Part shown: positions 1 through 8,956 of the stretch, piece after piece
Layout of the letters: each line of letters starts with the position of its first letter
How positions within the stretch are numbered: the first letter of the stretch is position 1
Source: Gemmatimonadota bacterium
GTDB taxonomy: Bacteria > Latescibacterota > UBA2968 > UBA8231
Assembly: GCA_018673255.1 (NCBI GenBank)
Contig: JABHDC010000164.1
Span: 1-38,065, forward strand
Length of the DNA stretch: 38,065 nt
Direction: 5' to 3'
The notes under the pieces: generated by a model
Told to the model about the DNA's origin: nothing
The model's database searches: none
What the model saw: the letters and a program-made list of their open reading frames with translations, nothing else
Position numbers and translations under genes: made by a program

Positions 1-292
1 CCTCTGACGTGCGGCGATCCAGAGAACGATTGATGAAATAGGCACCACGCCACCCAATCAGCAGAAACAGGGCGAACTCGAGGGTGGACATGCCGCGCAG
101 TCCCCAGATGCAGACCGTTCCGGCCAGCGACAGCCAGAAGGACAAGCAATGGGGGCAATTGATGAGTTTGGTCAGAAAGGCCGATCGCGACTCGACCCAG
201 CAGCGGGCGGGCCGGGTCAGTTCGCCCTGGCGCAACCAGCGGGTCAGACCCGCTGTGAGCAGGGCGAGTAGGGCGATTTGAAGGGCAGCCAT
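1..292 (-). CDS. Partial small membrane protein with CPxC motif (DUF1360-like?)
   Basis: An open minus-strand frame starts at an ATG at 292 and runs off the left edge without a stop, so the C-terminus is missing; about 97 codons are visible. It opens with a hydrophobic segment (MAALQIALLALLTAG), has a polar stretch, then a motif INCPHCLSFWLSLAG whose CPxC-type cysteine pair sits at the start of a second membrane segment, and a third hydrophobic segment (TLEFALFLLIGWRGAYF). A C-P-x-C pair leading into a membrane helix recalls small DUF1360-type membrane proteins, but the match is from memory only. It is divergent from the efflux adaptor gene, and the 81 bp between them would hold both promoters. 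Function unknown. Confidence 0.55.
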   Translation of the reverse strand, partial: MAALQIALLALLTAGLTRWLRQGELTRPARCWVESRSAFLTKLINCPHCLSFWLSLAGTVCIWGLRGMSTLEFALFLLIGWRGAYFINRSLDRRTSE

Positions 293-373
293 TACTGTCT
301 TGACAAGGTCCATTTTTTCGGCGTCAATGGCTCAGTAATGTATTGTTTCCAAGGACATAGACAAGATTTGGGT

Positions 374-1561
374 ATGATAGCGACACGTCGACCATTTTCT
401 CACCCGGGCCTGCTTCTGCTGGCTGTGGGCATCCTGACTCTGGGTGCCTGGACTGGCTGTGGTTCCGATGGGGATGGATCCGGCGACACCGACGGCTCCG
501 CAACGACAGACAGCACGTCGACGGATTCCACCATCGCCTTGACGGACAGCACGGTGGCAGACTCTGTCGACGCCGATTCGGCCGATGTCGATTTGCCCGA
601 CTCCGTGCCCGTGGAGACGGCGAAGGCCACGCGGGGTGATATTTCGTCCTATCTGATGTTCTCCTCGACCATTGCCACCGAAGCGTCGGTCGAGATCCAT
701 CCGGAGATCTCTGGCCGTGTTGAGCAGGTCCTGGTCGAGGAGGGAGACCAGGTCTCGGCAGGGCAGATTCTGGTGCGACTCGACGACGAGCAGGCCCTGT
801 TGGAGGATCGTGAGAGCGAGGTAGAGCTCGATCATCTCGAGGGAGGCTACAAGCGGACGGAAGAGATGTTCCGTCGGCGTCTGATCAGCACCCAGGAATA
901 CGAAGACAAGCTCTACCAGCTGGAACAGGCTCGACTGAGACGGAAGCGGGCGCAGCTGGCTCTCGACTATACGCAGATCCGCGCACCATTCTCCGGCGTG
1001 CTGACATCACGATCCGTGCAGGTCGGGGGGCGTGTGGCACCGGGCGGGAAACTCTTTGATCTGGTCAAGCTCGACGATCTGATCGCCCGCGTTCACGTAC
1101 CCGGCCAGTACCTGCGTGAAGTTCGCGTGAAGCAGAAGGCCCAGATCGAGTCCGACTTCCTGCAGGACATGAAGTTTGACGGTTTCGTCAAGCGCATCAG
1201 CCCGGTCGTCGATCCTCAGAGCGGCACATTCAAGGTCACGCTCGGCGTCAATGACCGCTGGGAACACCTGCGCCCCGGGATCTTCGTTACGGCGCGCATC
1301 GTCACCGACACGCACGCTGACGCTGTCCTGGTTCCCAAGGAAGCGATCGTCTACGATGGGGGTGACCGCTTCGTCTTCGTCGTCCGTGACAGCACGGCCC
1401 ATCGGGTCAAGCTCGATGCGGGTTTCGAGAACACACACTACATCGAGGCCCGCGCCGACATTGAAGACTCCACGCAGGTCATCGTCGTCGGCCAGAATGG
1501 ATTGAAAGATCAGGCGCGGGTTCGCGTCGTCGCATCCTCGGATGACGTAGCCGGCGGCTGA
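374..1561 (+). CDS. RND efflux periplasmic adaptor (membrane fusion) lipoprotein
   Basis: A 395-residue membrane fusion protein that would link an inner-membrane RND pump to an outer-membrane channel. The ATG at 374 is chosen because it begins a signal sequence (RR then LLLLAVGILTLGAWTGC); Cys29 is a likely lipid attachment site, although Trp at -3 makes the lipobox non-canonical. A Ser/Thr/Asp linker with repeated DS units follows (about residues 30-80). Then come a lipoyl/barrel-sandwich half (EISGRVEQVLVEEGDQVSAG), a short coiled-coil hairpin, the second lipoyl half (TQIRAPFSGVLTSRSVQVG) and beta-barrel and membrane-proximal parts (PVVDPQSGTFKVTLGV; LVPKEAIV). It is the first gene of an operon with two RND permeases. 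No TolC-like outer-membrane factor is visible in the window. Confidence 0.9.
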   Translation: MIATRRPFSHPGLLLLAVGILTLGAWTGCGSDGDGSGDTDGSATTDSTSTDSTIALTDSTVADSVDADSADVDLPDSVPVETAKATRGDISSYLMFSSTIATEASVEIHPEISGRVEQVLVEEGDQVSAGQILVRLDDEQALLEDRESEVELDHLEGGYKRTEEMFRRRLISTQEYEDKLYQLEQARLRRKRAQLALDYTQIRAPFSGVLTSRSVQVGGRVAPGGKLFDLVKLDDLIARVHVPGQYLREVRVKQKAQIESDFLQDMKFDGFVKRISPVVDPQSGTFKVTLGVNDRWEHLRPGIFVTARIVTDTHADAVLVPKEAIVYDGGDRFVFVVRDSTAHRVKLDAGFENTHYIEARADIEDSTQVIVVGQNGLKDQARVRVVASSDDVAGG

Positions 1562-1583
1562 GGCCGCGGGCAGCAGCTGAATC

Positions 1584-4500
1584 ATGGATCCATCTCCCAC
1601 AACCGACACCTCCCGCTCCGCCTACCGGATCACGACGCAGCGTCCCGTGGCCATTCTGATGGTGGTCATGGCCGTATGTGTCTTCGGGTGGGTCTCGTAT
1701 CAGCGTCTGGCCCTCGACCTGATGCCGGACATCGCCTACCCGACGCTGACGGTGCGCACCGAGCTACAGGGTACCGCCCCCGAAGAAGTGGAAACGCTGA
1801 TTTCGCGCCCTCTCGAGCGCGAATTGGGCATCGTGCCCCATCTGGTCAGCATCAGTTCTGTGAGTCGCGCCGGTCAGTCGGATGTCATCCTCGAGTTCGA
1901 GTGGGACACCGACATGAACGAGTCATCTCAGGACATCCGCGAGAAGGTCGATCGCACCTTCCTGCCAGAGGATGCTGAGAAGCCGCTGCTGCTGCGTTAT
2001 GATCCCTCCCTCGATCCCATCCTGCGGATCGGTCTCTACGCCGAAGAAGACAACACCCTCTTCGAATTGCGCGAGCTGGCGGAGGAAGAGATTCGTCGTG
2101 AACTCGAGTCCATTCCGGGTGTCGCAGCGGTGAAGGTCAAGGGCGGTCTGGAAGAGGAGATCCACGTCGCCCTACGCGAGCGGCGCATCTCCCTTCTGGG
2201 GCTGGATATTGCCGCAATCAATCAGCGTCTGGATCAGGCCAATGTGAATCTGCCGGGCGGGCAGTTGCGCGAAGGGCAGACGGAATATCTGGTCCGCACG
2301 CTGAATGAATTTGCCTCGCTGGCCCAGATCGGCGACCTGATCGTAGCCCGCAATGCCGGGGCCGATATTCGCCTGCGAGATATCGCGGAGGTCTCCCGCG
2401 GGCACAAGGACCGCGAGATCATCACGCGCGTGAATGGCCGTGAGAGTGTGGAACTGGAGATCTACAAGGAGGCGGACGCCAACATCGTCGCCGTCGCCGA
2501 GGCGGTGAAACAGCGCATTCACGGCAATCCTGTGCAACAGGCCTATGTCAGCGGTCTTGCCGCTGCGGCACTCGATTCCGCGGCGATCGATTCGGCCTTA
2601 GCCGACAGCATGGCCGTGGCCTTAGCCGACAGCGCGCATGGCAACGACGTGCTCGACGAGAGCGAGGCCCAGGCCGGTGATGACGAGGCGGCTGTGGAGT
2701 CGGACCTCGATGAAGACGAATCTGACGAGGTCGAAGCAGACGGGGAGGGAGCCGAGGGGCAGGGCAATGATCTGAAAGCACAGAAGCAGGCGGCGGCGCG
2801 CCAGGCGATTCTGCATCTGCAGATGACCGATTTTCTCGCCCACCAAATGCCTGATGCGATTCACCTTGAGGTGCTGTCTGACCAGTCCGTCTTCATCGTC
2901 AACTCTATCGAGGAAGTGAAGCGTAGCGCACTCATCGGTGGCGCCATGGCCGTGGTCGTGTTGCTCATCTTCCTGCGCAATGTGATGCATACGCTCGTTA
3001 TCGCCGTAACGATTCCGGTCTCCGTCATCGCCACCTTTGCGCCGATGTTCCTCTTCGATGTATCGCTGAACATCATGTCCCTCGGGGGACTGGCGCTCGG
3101 GGTCGGCATGCTTGTCGACAACTCGATCGTGGTGCTGGAGAGCATCTTCCGGTGTCGTGAGGAGGGCGACGATCTGCTGACGGCAACGGTGCGTGGTACC
3201 GGTGAGGTTGGCGGCGCAGTCTTCGCATCCACGCTCACAACGATTGCCGTGTTTTTCCCCATTGTCTTCGTCGAGGGCGTGGCGGGCCAGGTCTTCGGTG
3301 ACATGGCCCTTACCGTCGTCTTCTCCCTCCTCGCCTCACTGGCAGTGGCTCTCTTCTTCATTCCCATGCTGGCTTCGCGTCGACCGGCGCAGACCCATGC
3401 CCTGGTCGACCAGCTGCGGCAGACGCAATTCCTGCAGCCGAGGTCCCGTGTCCGCCTGCGGATGGCCTTCGGGCAGGATGGAGAATTGCCTCTACTGCAG
3501 AGACTGCGCGAGGCGGGGCTCGTGATCCCGCAGATTCTGTTGGATCTCGTCGTGCGATTGCTGCTGGTTGTCGCATCGCTCCTTGTGGTGATCCTCAAGG
3601 TCGTCGCCGCTGTGCTCTTTCAGATCGCGTGGCCCGTGGTTCGTCTCGTGGAAGTCTGGCGCCCCTCTGCCAAGGGCCCGACCTATGAACGGGTTCGGGG
3701 GTGGATGGCCGCAACGCAGCCCCTGCGCGGCTTGCGTGATGCCGTGTGGCCTGGTCTGCTCGACGTGACGACCCTCGACCTGCTGGCCCAGGACGCGGGC
3801 CGGGTCGGTCACTGGGTCTGGCGTCGTCCCGCATCCTGGTGGCGCTGGTCGATTGCTCTGTTGCGCGGTGTGGCCACGCCGATTGCCATCGCCTACCTGT
3901 TGGTCCGATTCGTTCTGGACAGTGCGCTGAGCCTGGTCCGCGCCGCCCTGGTGTCGGTGCTGCTATTGCTGGCGCTGCTCGTGGTCTGTGTCGCCAGTCT
4001 GCTGTCCCTCCTCGTGGTCCCCGTAGCAGCCCCGATCCTTGGCTTGTTCCAGCTTGGTCTGGATGCGGTGCAGCGAGGATATCCGATTCTGCTGCGTGCG
4101 GCACTCAAGCAGCGATTACTCGTCGTGGCCGGCGCAGCTGTCAGTTTCTGGGCCTGCTATACCCAACTTGTTCCCGCGTTGGGGACCGAATTGATCCCCC
4201 AGGTCCACCAGGGCCAGTTCAATCTCGAGCTGTCCATGCCCGTGGGGACGCCGCTGGCCCGGACCGAGCAGGTGGCCCAATGGGTAGAGGGCATCGCGGT
4301 TGAGATCGAGGATGTGGATCGTGTCGCGACCACGGTTGGCAGTGACAACTCGGCAACCTCGACGGCCGATGAGGGAGAACACACGGCACGGATCACCGTG
4401 CGCCTGCGCGACGAGGTGACCCTCGAAGAGGAAGCGGCCGTCATCGATGCTCTTCGTCGTGGCGTCCGGAATCTTCCCGAAGTGGAGACCGAGATCTCCT

Positions 4501-5582
4501 ACCCGTCGCTGTTCAGCTTCAAGACACCGATCGAGCTGGAGATCCGCGGCGAGAATCTTCGGATCCTCCGTCAGCTGAGTGTGGATGCCGTAGGCCGGCT
4601 CAGTGAGTTGCCGGGCCTGGCCGATGTCCGGTCGAGTCTGCAGGTAGGACACCCCGAACTACAGATCGTCTACTCCCGCGACCGGCTGGCTGAACTGGGT
4701 CTGGATCTGCGTCGTGTGGCCGAATTGGTGCGGAACAAGGTGCAGGGGCGTGTCGCCACCGATTTCCGTCAGAGCGAACGCAATATCGATGTCATGGTAC
4801 GGCTGCGTGAAGATGACCGGCTCGGCGTGGCTGAGCTCGAGCGCCTGATCGTGAATCCTGATGGAAACGTGCCGATTCGATTGTCCTCGGTCGCCGATAT
4901 CCGTATTGCTGAAGGACCCAGCGAGATCCGGCGCATCGATCAGCAACGGGCAGCTCTGGTGACGGCCAATATCAACGGAATCGACCTGGGAACCGCGGCC
5001 GATCAGATCGTCGCCAGCCTCCAGGAGGCGGACTACCCGGCCGGATTCTCGTACCTGATCAGTGGCCAGCGCGAGGAGATGGAACGATCCCTCGACAGCC
5101 TGGTCTTTGCCCTGCTGTTGGCGATCTTCCTCGTCTATATCGTCATGGCCAGCCAGTTCGAATCTCTTATCCATCCCTTCGTGATCATGTTCACGGTCCC
5201 ACTGGCTGCGATCGGTGCGATTGCCGTGCTGTATCTGAAGGGCGTGGCCCTGTCGATCGTCGTCTTTATCGGCTTCATCATGCTCGCCGGTATCGTGGTC
5301 AACAACGCCATCGTTCTCGTGGACTACATCAATACCCTTCGTCGCAATGGAATGGAAAAGACCGAGGCGATTGTGCGGGCCGGATCGGTTCGACTGCGGC
5401 CGATCCTGATGACGACACTCACCACCGTCCTGGGCCTGTTGCCGATGGCGATGGGTCTGGGAGATGGCGCCGAGATTCGCACACCCATGGCGCTGACGGT
5501 CATCGCGGGTCTGCTGAGTTCGACCTTCCTCACCCTCGTCGTGATTCCGACGGTCTACTCGTTGGCCGACCGAGGCCGATGA
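1584..5582 (+). CDS. RND family efflux permease with two large insertions
   Basis: An inner-membrane proton-driven RND transporter of 1332 residues; the family is usually about 1020-1060. Family features include the N-terminal segment ITTQRPVAILMVVMAVCVFG, the TM4 motif GVGMLVDNSIVVLESI (Asp-Asn where AcrB has Asp-Asp), and the TM10/11 region GIVVNNAIVLVDYINTLRR followed by RLRPILMTTLTT. Two extra blocks are seen. An acidic low-complexity stretch (about residues 326-406, rich in DS, DE and AD) lies just before TM2. A roughly 240-residue block (about 598-839) between TM6 and TM7 contains several long hydrophobic segments that look like additional membrane helices. It begins 22 bp after the adaptor gene and ends 1 bp before the second permease. 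Substrate unknown. Confidence 0.92.
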   Translation: MDPSPTTDTSRSAYRITTQRPVAILMVVMAVCVFGWVSYQRLALDLMPDIAYPTLTVRTELQGTAPEEVETLISRPLERELGIVPHLVSISSVSRAGQSDVILEFEWDTDMNESSQDIREKVDRTFLPEDAEKPLLLRYDPSLDPILRIGLYAEEDNTLFELRELAEEEIRRELESIPGVAAVKVKGGLEEEIHVALRERRISLLGLDIAAINQRLDQANVNLPGGQLREGQTEYLVRTLNEFASLAQIGDLIVARNAGADIRLRDIAEVSRGHKDREIITRVNGRESVELEIYKEADANIVAVAEAVKQRIHGNPVQQAYVSGLAAAALDSAAIDSALADSMAVALADSAHGNDVLDESEAQAGDDEAAVESDLDEDESDEVEADGEGAEGQGNDLKAQKQAAARQAILHLQMTDFLAHQMPDAIHLEVLSDQSVFIVNSIEEVKRSALIGGAMAVVVLLIFLRNVMHTLVIAVTIPVSVIATFAPMFLFDVSLNIMSLGGLALGVGMLVDNSIVVLESIFRCREEGDDLLTATVRGTGEVGGAVFASTLTTIAVFFPIVFVEGVAGQVFGDMALTVVFSLLASLAVALFFIPMLASRRPAQTHALVDQLRQTQFLQPRSRVRLRMAFGQDGELPLLQRLREAGLVIPQILLDLVVRLLLVVASLLVVILKVVAAVLFQIAWPVVRLVEVWRPSAKGPTYERVRGWMAATQPLRGLRDAVWPGLLDVTTLDLLAQDAGRVGHWVWRRPASWWRWSIALLRGVATPIAIAYLLVRFVLDSALSLVRAALVSVLLLLALLVVCVASLLSLLVVPVAAPILGLFQLGLDAVQRGYPILLRAALKQRLLVVAGAAVSFWACYTQLVPALGTELIPQVHQGQFNLELSMPVGTPLARTEQVAQWVEGIAVEIEDVDRVATTVGSDNSATSTADEGEHTARITVRLRDEVTLEEEAAVIDALRRGVRNLPEVETEISYPSLFSFKTPIELEIRGENLRILRQLSVDAVGRLSELPGLADVRSSLQVGHPELQIVYSRDRLAELGLDLRRVAELVRNKVQGRVATDFRQSERNIDVMVRLREDDRLGVAELERLIVNPDGNVPIRLSSVADIRIAEGPSEIRRIDQQRAALVTANINGIDLGTAADQIVASLQEADYPAGFSYLISGQREEMERSLDSLVFALLLAIFLVYIVMASQFESLIHPFVIMFTVPLAAIGAIAVLYLKGVALSIVVFIGFIMLAGIVVNNAIVLVDYINTLRRNGMEKTEAIVRAGSVRLRPILMTTLTTVLGLLPMAMGLGDGAEIRTPMALTVIAGLLSSTFLTLVVIPTVYSLADRGR
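2594..2633 (+). repeat. 16-bp direct repeat, 24-bp period, in RND acidic insert
   Basis: The 16-mer GGCCTTAGCCGACAGC occurs at 2594-2609 and again at 2618-2633. It encodes two in-frame copies of an A-L-A-D-S unit within the acidic insert of the first RND permease, suggesting that the insert grew by local duplication. Confidence 0.8.
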
Positions 5583-5583
5583 G

Positions 5584-8500
5584 ATGGCCGAAACTGACAA
5601 GACGGACAAGACGGACAAGACGAATCGACGTGAGGATTCCGATCATCTGCTGCCCCGACTGAGCGTCGATCGGCCGGTCTCCGTCATCATGGTTCTTGTG
5701 GCCATGCTGGCCGTAGGAGCCATCGCTTATTCCAGGATTCCGCTGGGGCTGATACCCGAGGGGCTGGAAGGCGATCGCCTCCACGTCTGGGTGAGTTACC
5801 CCAATGCCAGCCCGGAAGAGGTCGAACAGAAGGTGATGCGCCCCATCGAGGAGGCCATCGCCACGGTGCCTCGCGTCGAACGGGTGTCGGTGAATGCCAA
5901 CCGCGGCGGCTGCTGGACGTCGGTGACCTTCCTGCCCAATACGGACATGCACGAGGCCTACGCCAGTCTACGGGACCGGATGGACCGGGCTATGCCCGAA
6001 TTGCCCGATGAGGTCGATCGCATCCAGGTTCGCAAGTGGGATCAGGATGACTGGCCGATTCTCTACATGGGGGCCTATCTCAGTGGCGACTACGCCGATC
6101 CCTTCCAGGTGCTGGATCTGCACGTGCGCCCGGAGTTGCAGCGGATCGAAGGCGTGGGCACGGTCGAAGTCTGGGGCGAAGCCGGCAAACAGGTACGCAT
6201 CGAGTTGGATCAGGAGCGCTTGAAGAGCCACGGCATCGAACCCTGGGCGATCGGCGGGCGACTGGCGCAGCAGAATTTCACCATGCCTGGCGGTTACGTG
6301 ATGGAGGGCGGCCGCAAGATCTACGTGCGGTCCATGGGACGTTTCGAGTCGCTGGAAGAGATCCGCAGTCTCATCATCGATGCCGAGCACGGACTGCGCC
6401 TGGGTGACATTGCCACCGTCTCCCTGAAGTCGCCGAAGAAGGACTGGTTCAATCGCATTGACCAGCGCGAGACCTTCGGCATCGAGGTCAAGCGTGCCGC
6501 CAGTGGGAACATCGTCGGGATCTCACGCGCTGTCAGGGCGAAACTCGACGAACTGCGCACACGCCCTCACCTGGAGGGGATCGACTTTGAGATCCTCTGG
6601 GATCAGGGCGAGCATGTGACCGAGTCCGTCGATAACACGCAGCAGACCGGTATGTGGGGCGGCCTCTTTGCCGCCATGATTCTGTTCTTCTTCCTGCGCG
6701 CCGTGCGGATGACAGCGATCATCACGCTGGCGATCCCACTGTCGATCCTGATCACGATCACGACGATCTACTTTTTCGGCTGGACTCTGAATCTCATCAC
6801 CATGATGGGTCTGATGCTGAGTCTGGGGCTCGTCGTCGACAATGCCATCGTCATCGTCGAGAACATCTACCGCAAACGTGAAGAAGGGATGGCCCCGCGC
6901 GAAGCCTCGATCAAGGGCGCCGGGGAGGTCGGTCTGGCTGTGACGATGGCGACGCTGACGACGGTCGTCGTCTTCCTGCCATTGATGCTGATGAGCGACG
7001 AGGAAGAATTCTCCTTCTACATGCTCCGCATCGGCACACCGGTCATCGTTGGCCTGCTGGCGTCGTTATTCATCGCCCTGGCGATCATCCCTCTGGCGGC
7101 GATGCACCTGGGATCCCCTCGGAAGGGCTCGGAGCCCTGGGCGATCCGCAAGAGTCGCGGTGCCTACGAACGTGTGTTGAAGTGGGTCCTGAATCACCGT
7201 CTCGATACGACGATCTTCGTCATCATCGCCATGGCCAGCATTCAGATTCCGATGAATGGCATGTCGCGTACGGATGAGGGAGGTGGCAATCGCAAAGACA
7301 TCTGGCTCGCCTTCGAGATGCCTGCGGGACAGACCCTGGAGGCGGCGGACAAGTTCATCGGTGCCGTTGAAGACACCCTGAACAACCATCGTGAGGAATA
7401 CAACATCCGCGTGCTGGAGACGTATTCCAGGAATTCCTGGGGGCGGATCCACGTGATCTTCAACGACGAGGAGGTCACGGCGTGGTATAGTGTCGCCTGG
7501 GACAACATTTCGAAGGCGGCCGGATGGCGTGTATCCGGCCACCTGGAATACCAGGAGATCGTCGACGACATCAAAGAGCGACTGCAGATGCCGCCCGGCG
7601 TGCACATGCGCGTGAACTGGCGATCCGGCGGTGGGGCCGACGCGGCGGTCACACTCAACCTGTATGGCGAAGACACACGAGTGCTCGTCGAGTTGTCGAG
7701 TGAAGTTGAACGGCGCCTGGGCACTATCCCTGACCTGCTGTCGGTGCAGACCGATGTCGATCGAGGCGGGACAGAGCTGCAGGTGCGTCTGAATCGCGAG
7801 CAGGTGCGACGTTATGGTGTGGATCCCCGGGCGATATCAGGCAACATCGGTTACTCGTTGCGTGGCCGGGAACTGACACGCTTCCGCACCGATGATGGTC
7901 GTGAAATCAGTGTCTTCTTCCAGCTGGAAGAGGTCGATCGGCAGAGCATCCAGCAACTGCGAAATCTGACATTCAAGACCTCAACAGGTCAGGATGTGCC
8001 ACTCGAGTCGCTGGCCGAATTGCACGTGGAGCGGACGATTGGCGGCATCCGCCGTGAAAATCGCCAGACGGTTCTCACGGTGACCGCGACAGCAACGAAG
8101 GACGATGCTGAGAAGCTGTTCGGGCTGATCGACGGCGCCATGGCGGGCTTCGAGATGCCCCGTGGATACCGTTGGGACAAGGGCACACGCTACGAGCGGA
8201 TCCAGGAGTCGGACGAGGCGCAGACATTCGGACTGATCCTCTCGGTGACCTTCGTCTTCCTGCTCATGGGTGTGTTGTTCGAATCCTTCGTCCTGCCCCT
8301 GTCCGTGATTGTCTCGATCCCGTTCTCATTCCTCGGGGTCTACTGGACCCTCTATCTGACCGACACACCATTTGATATGCTGTCAGGGATCGGCACCGTC
8401 ATTCTTGTGGGTGTCGTCGTCAACAATGCCATCGTCCTCATCGACATGACCAATCGCCTCAGGGCCGATGGCCTCGATCGCTACACGGCCCTCGTGGAGG

Positions 8501-8748
8501 CTGGTCGGCATCGCTTCCGTCCCATCCTGATGACGACCTTCACGACCATCTGTGGACTGATCCCCATGGCGGTGGGCAATGCGCGGATGATCGGCATGCC
8601 TTATGCCCCACTGGGTCGCACGATGATGGGTGGCCTGCTGGCGTCAACGGTGCTGACTCTGGTGATCGTGCCCCTCTTCTACACCTACTTCGATGACCTT
8701 CGTACCTACGTGCGCCGCGTCATGGGGGCCGCCGTGCACCGGCCTTAG
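5584..8748 (+). CDS. RND family efflux permease (second of the operon)
   Basis: A 1054-residue RND permease of normal family length. After a polar N-terminus with three DKT units it shows the first membrane segment (RLSVDRPVSVIMVLVAMLAV), porter-domain sequence (VWVSYPNASPEEVEQKV), TM4 with LGLVVDNAIVIVENIYRKRE (again Asp-Asn), and the second-half motifs GVVVNNAIVLIDMTNRLR and RFRPILMTTFTTICGL. It lacks the insertions of its neighbour. The start lies 1 bp after the upstream stop, so translation is probably coupled. One adaptor with two different permeases resembles the MdtABC arrangement, in which two RND proteins form a mixed trimer, but independent homotrimers are equally possible. The stop codon TAG lies against the left arm of the palindrome that follows. 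Confidence 0.93.
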   Translation: MAETDKTDKTDKTNRREDSDHLLPRLSVDRPVSVIMVLVAMLAVGAIAYSRIPLGLIPEGLEGDRLHVWVSYPNASPEEVEQKVMRPIEEAIATVPRVERVSVNANRGGCWTSVTFLPNTDMHEAYASLRDRMDRAMPELPDEVDRIQVRKWDQDDWPILYMGAYLSGDYADPFQVLDLHVRPELQRIEGVGTVEVWGEAGKQVRIELDQERLKSHGIEPWAIGGRLAQQNFTMPGGYVMEGGRKIYVRSMGRFESLEEIRSLIIDAEHGLRLGDIATVSLKSPKKDWFNRIDQRETFGIEVKRAASGNIVGISRAVRAKLDELRTRPHLEGIDFEILWDQGEHVTESVDNTQQTGMWGGLFAAMILFFFLRAVRMTAIITLAIPLSILITITTIYFFGWTLNLITMMGLMLSLGLVVDNAIVIVENIYRKREEGMAPREASIKGAGEVGLAVTMATLTTVVVFLPLMLMSDEEEFSFYMLRIGTPVIVGLLASLFIALAIIPLAAMHLGSPRKGSEPWAIRKSRGAYERVLKWVLNHRLDTTIFVIIAMASIQIPMNGMSRTDEGGGNRKDIWLAFEMPAGQTLEAADKFIGAVEDTLNNHREEYNIRVLETYSRNSWGRIHVIFNDEEVTAWYSVAWDNISKAAGWRVSGHLEYQEIVDDIKERLQMPPGVHMRVNWRSGGGADAAVTLNLYGEDTRVLVELSSEVERRLGTIPDLLSVQTDVDRGGTELQVRLNREQVRRYGVDPRAISGNIGYSLRGRELTRFRTDDGREISVFFQLEEVDRQSIQQLRNLTFKTSTGQDVPLESLAELHVERTIGGIRRENRQTVLTVTATATKDDAEKLFGLIDGAMAGFEMPRGYRWDKGTRYERIQESDEAQTFGLILSVTFVFLLMGVLFESFVLPLSVIVSIPFSFLGVYWTLYLTDTPFDMLSGIGTVILVGVVVNNAIVLIDMTNRLRADGLDRYTALVEAGRHRFRPILMTTFTTICGLIPMAVGNARMIGMPYAPLGRTMMGGLLASTVLTLVIVPLFYTYFDDLRTYVRRVMGAAVHRP
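5596..5622 (+). repeat. Three tandem 9-bp repeats
   Basis: GACAAGACG is repeated three times without interruption near the 5' end of the second RND gene, encoding DKT-DKT-DKT. The unit is a multiple of three, so copy-number change would lengthen the cytoplasmic N-terminus without shifting the frame. Confidence 0.9.
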
Positions 8749-8750
8749 TG

Positions 8751-8906
8751 CCCTGTCGCAGAAATCCGTCGACGTTCGGCGGCCGATCCATCCCGGTTCG
8801 CGGCGTTGCGCTCACTCTGAGTATCCCACTGATACGCATCGTTCGCGCGCCTTGCGAACCGGGCGCCTCAGCCGCCAAACTTTGTCAACCTATCTCTGCG
8901 ACAGGG
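8751..8906. repeat. 156-bp imperfect palindrome (MITE-like or giant hairpin)
   Basis: The two halves of this intergenic stretch are imperfect reverse complements. The outer 12 bases CCCTGTCGCAGA (8751-8762) match TCTGCGACAGGG (8895-8906) exactly. Inner blocks GGCGGC and CCCGGTTCGC on the left recur as GCCGCC and GCGAACCGGG on the right. The apex is GTATC-CCACT-GATAC (8821-8835), and the outer ends and the apex share a centre near 8828. Weaker pairing continues outward over the TAG stop of the RND gene. The symmetry over the whole length is what a small non-autonomous inverted-repeat element or a large structured transcript end would show. There is no run of T at either end, so a simple intrinsic terminator is unlikely. 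Confidence 0.85.
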
Positions 8907-8956
8907 CCCTGACCCGTGTCGGGTGGAGCCGGTGATGTCGACGGGCGGCACTCAGA

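Noticed and set aside
300..305. TTGACA resembling a -35 box upstream of the adaptor gene
   Set aside because: No acceptable -10 box at 16-18 bp; the sequence there is GTCAAT or similar.
2861..3598. A long minus-strand open frame inside the first RND gene
   Set aside because: Shadow of the RND reading frame, rich in Arg/Ser/Thr as expected of an antisense frame, with no ribosome site.
5596..5622. Phase-variable switch made of the three DKT repeats
   Set aside because: The 9-bp unit keeps the reading frame, so copy change cannot turn the gene off.
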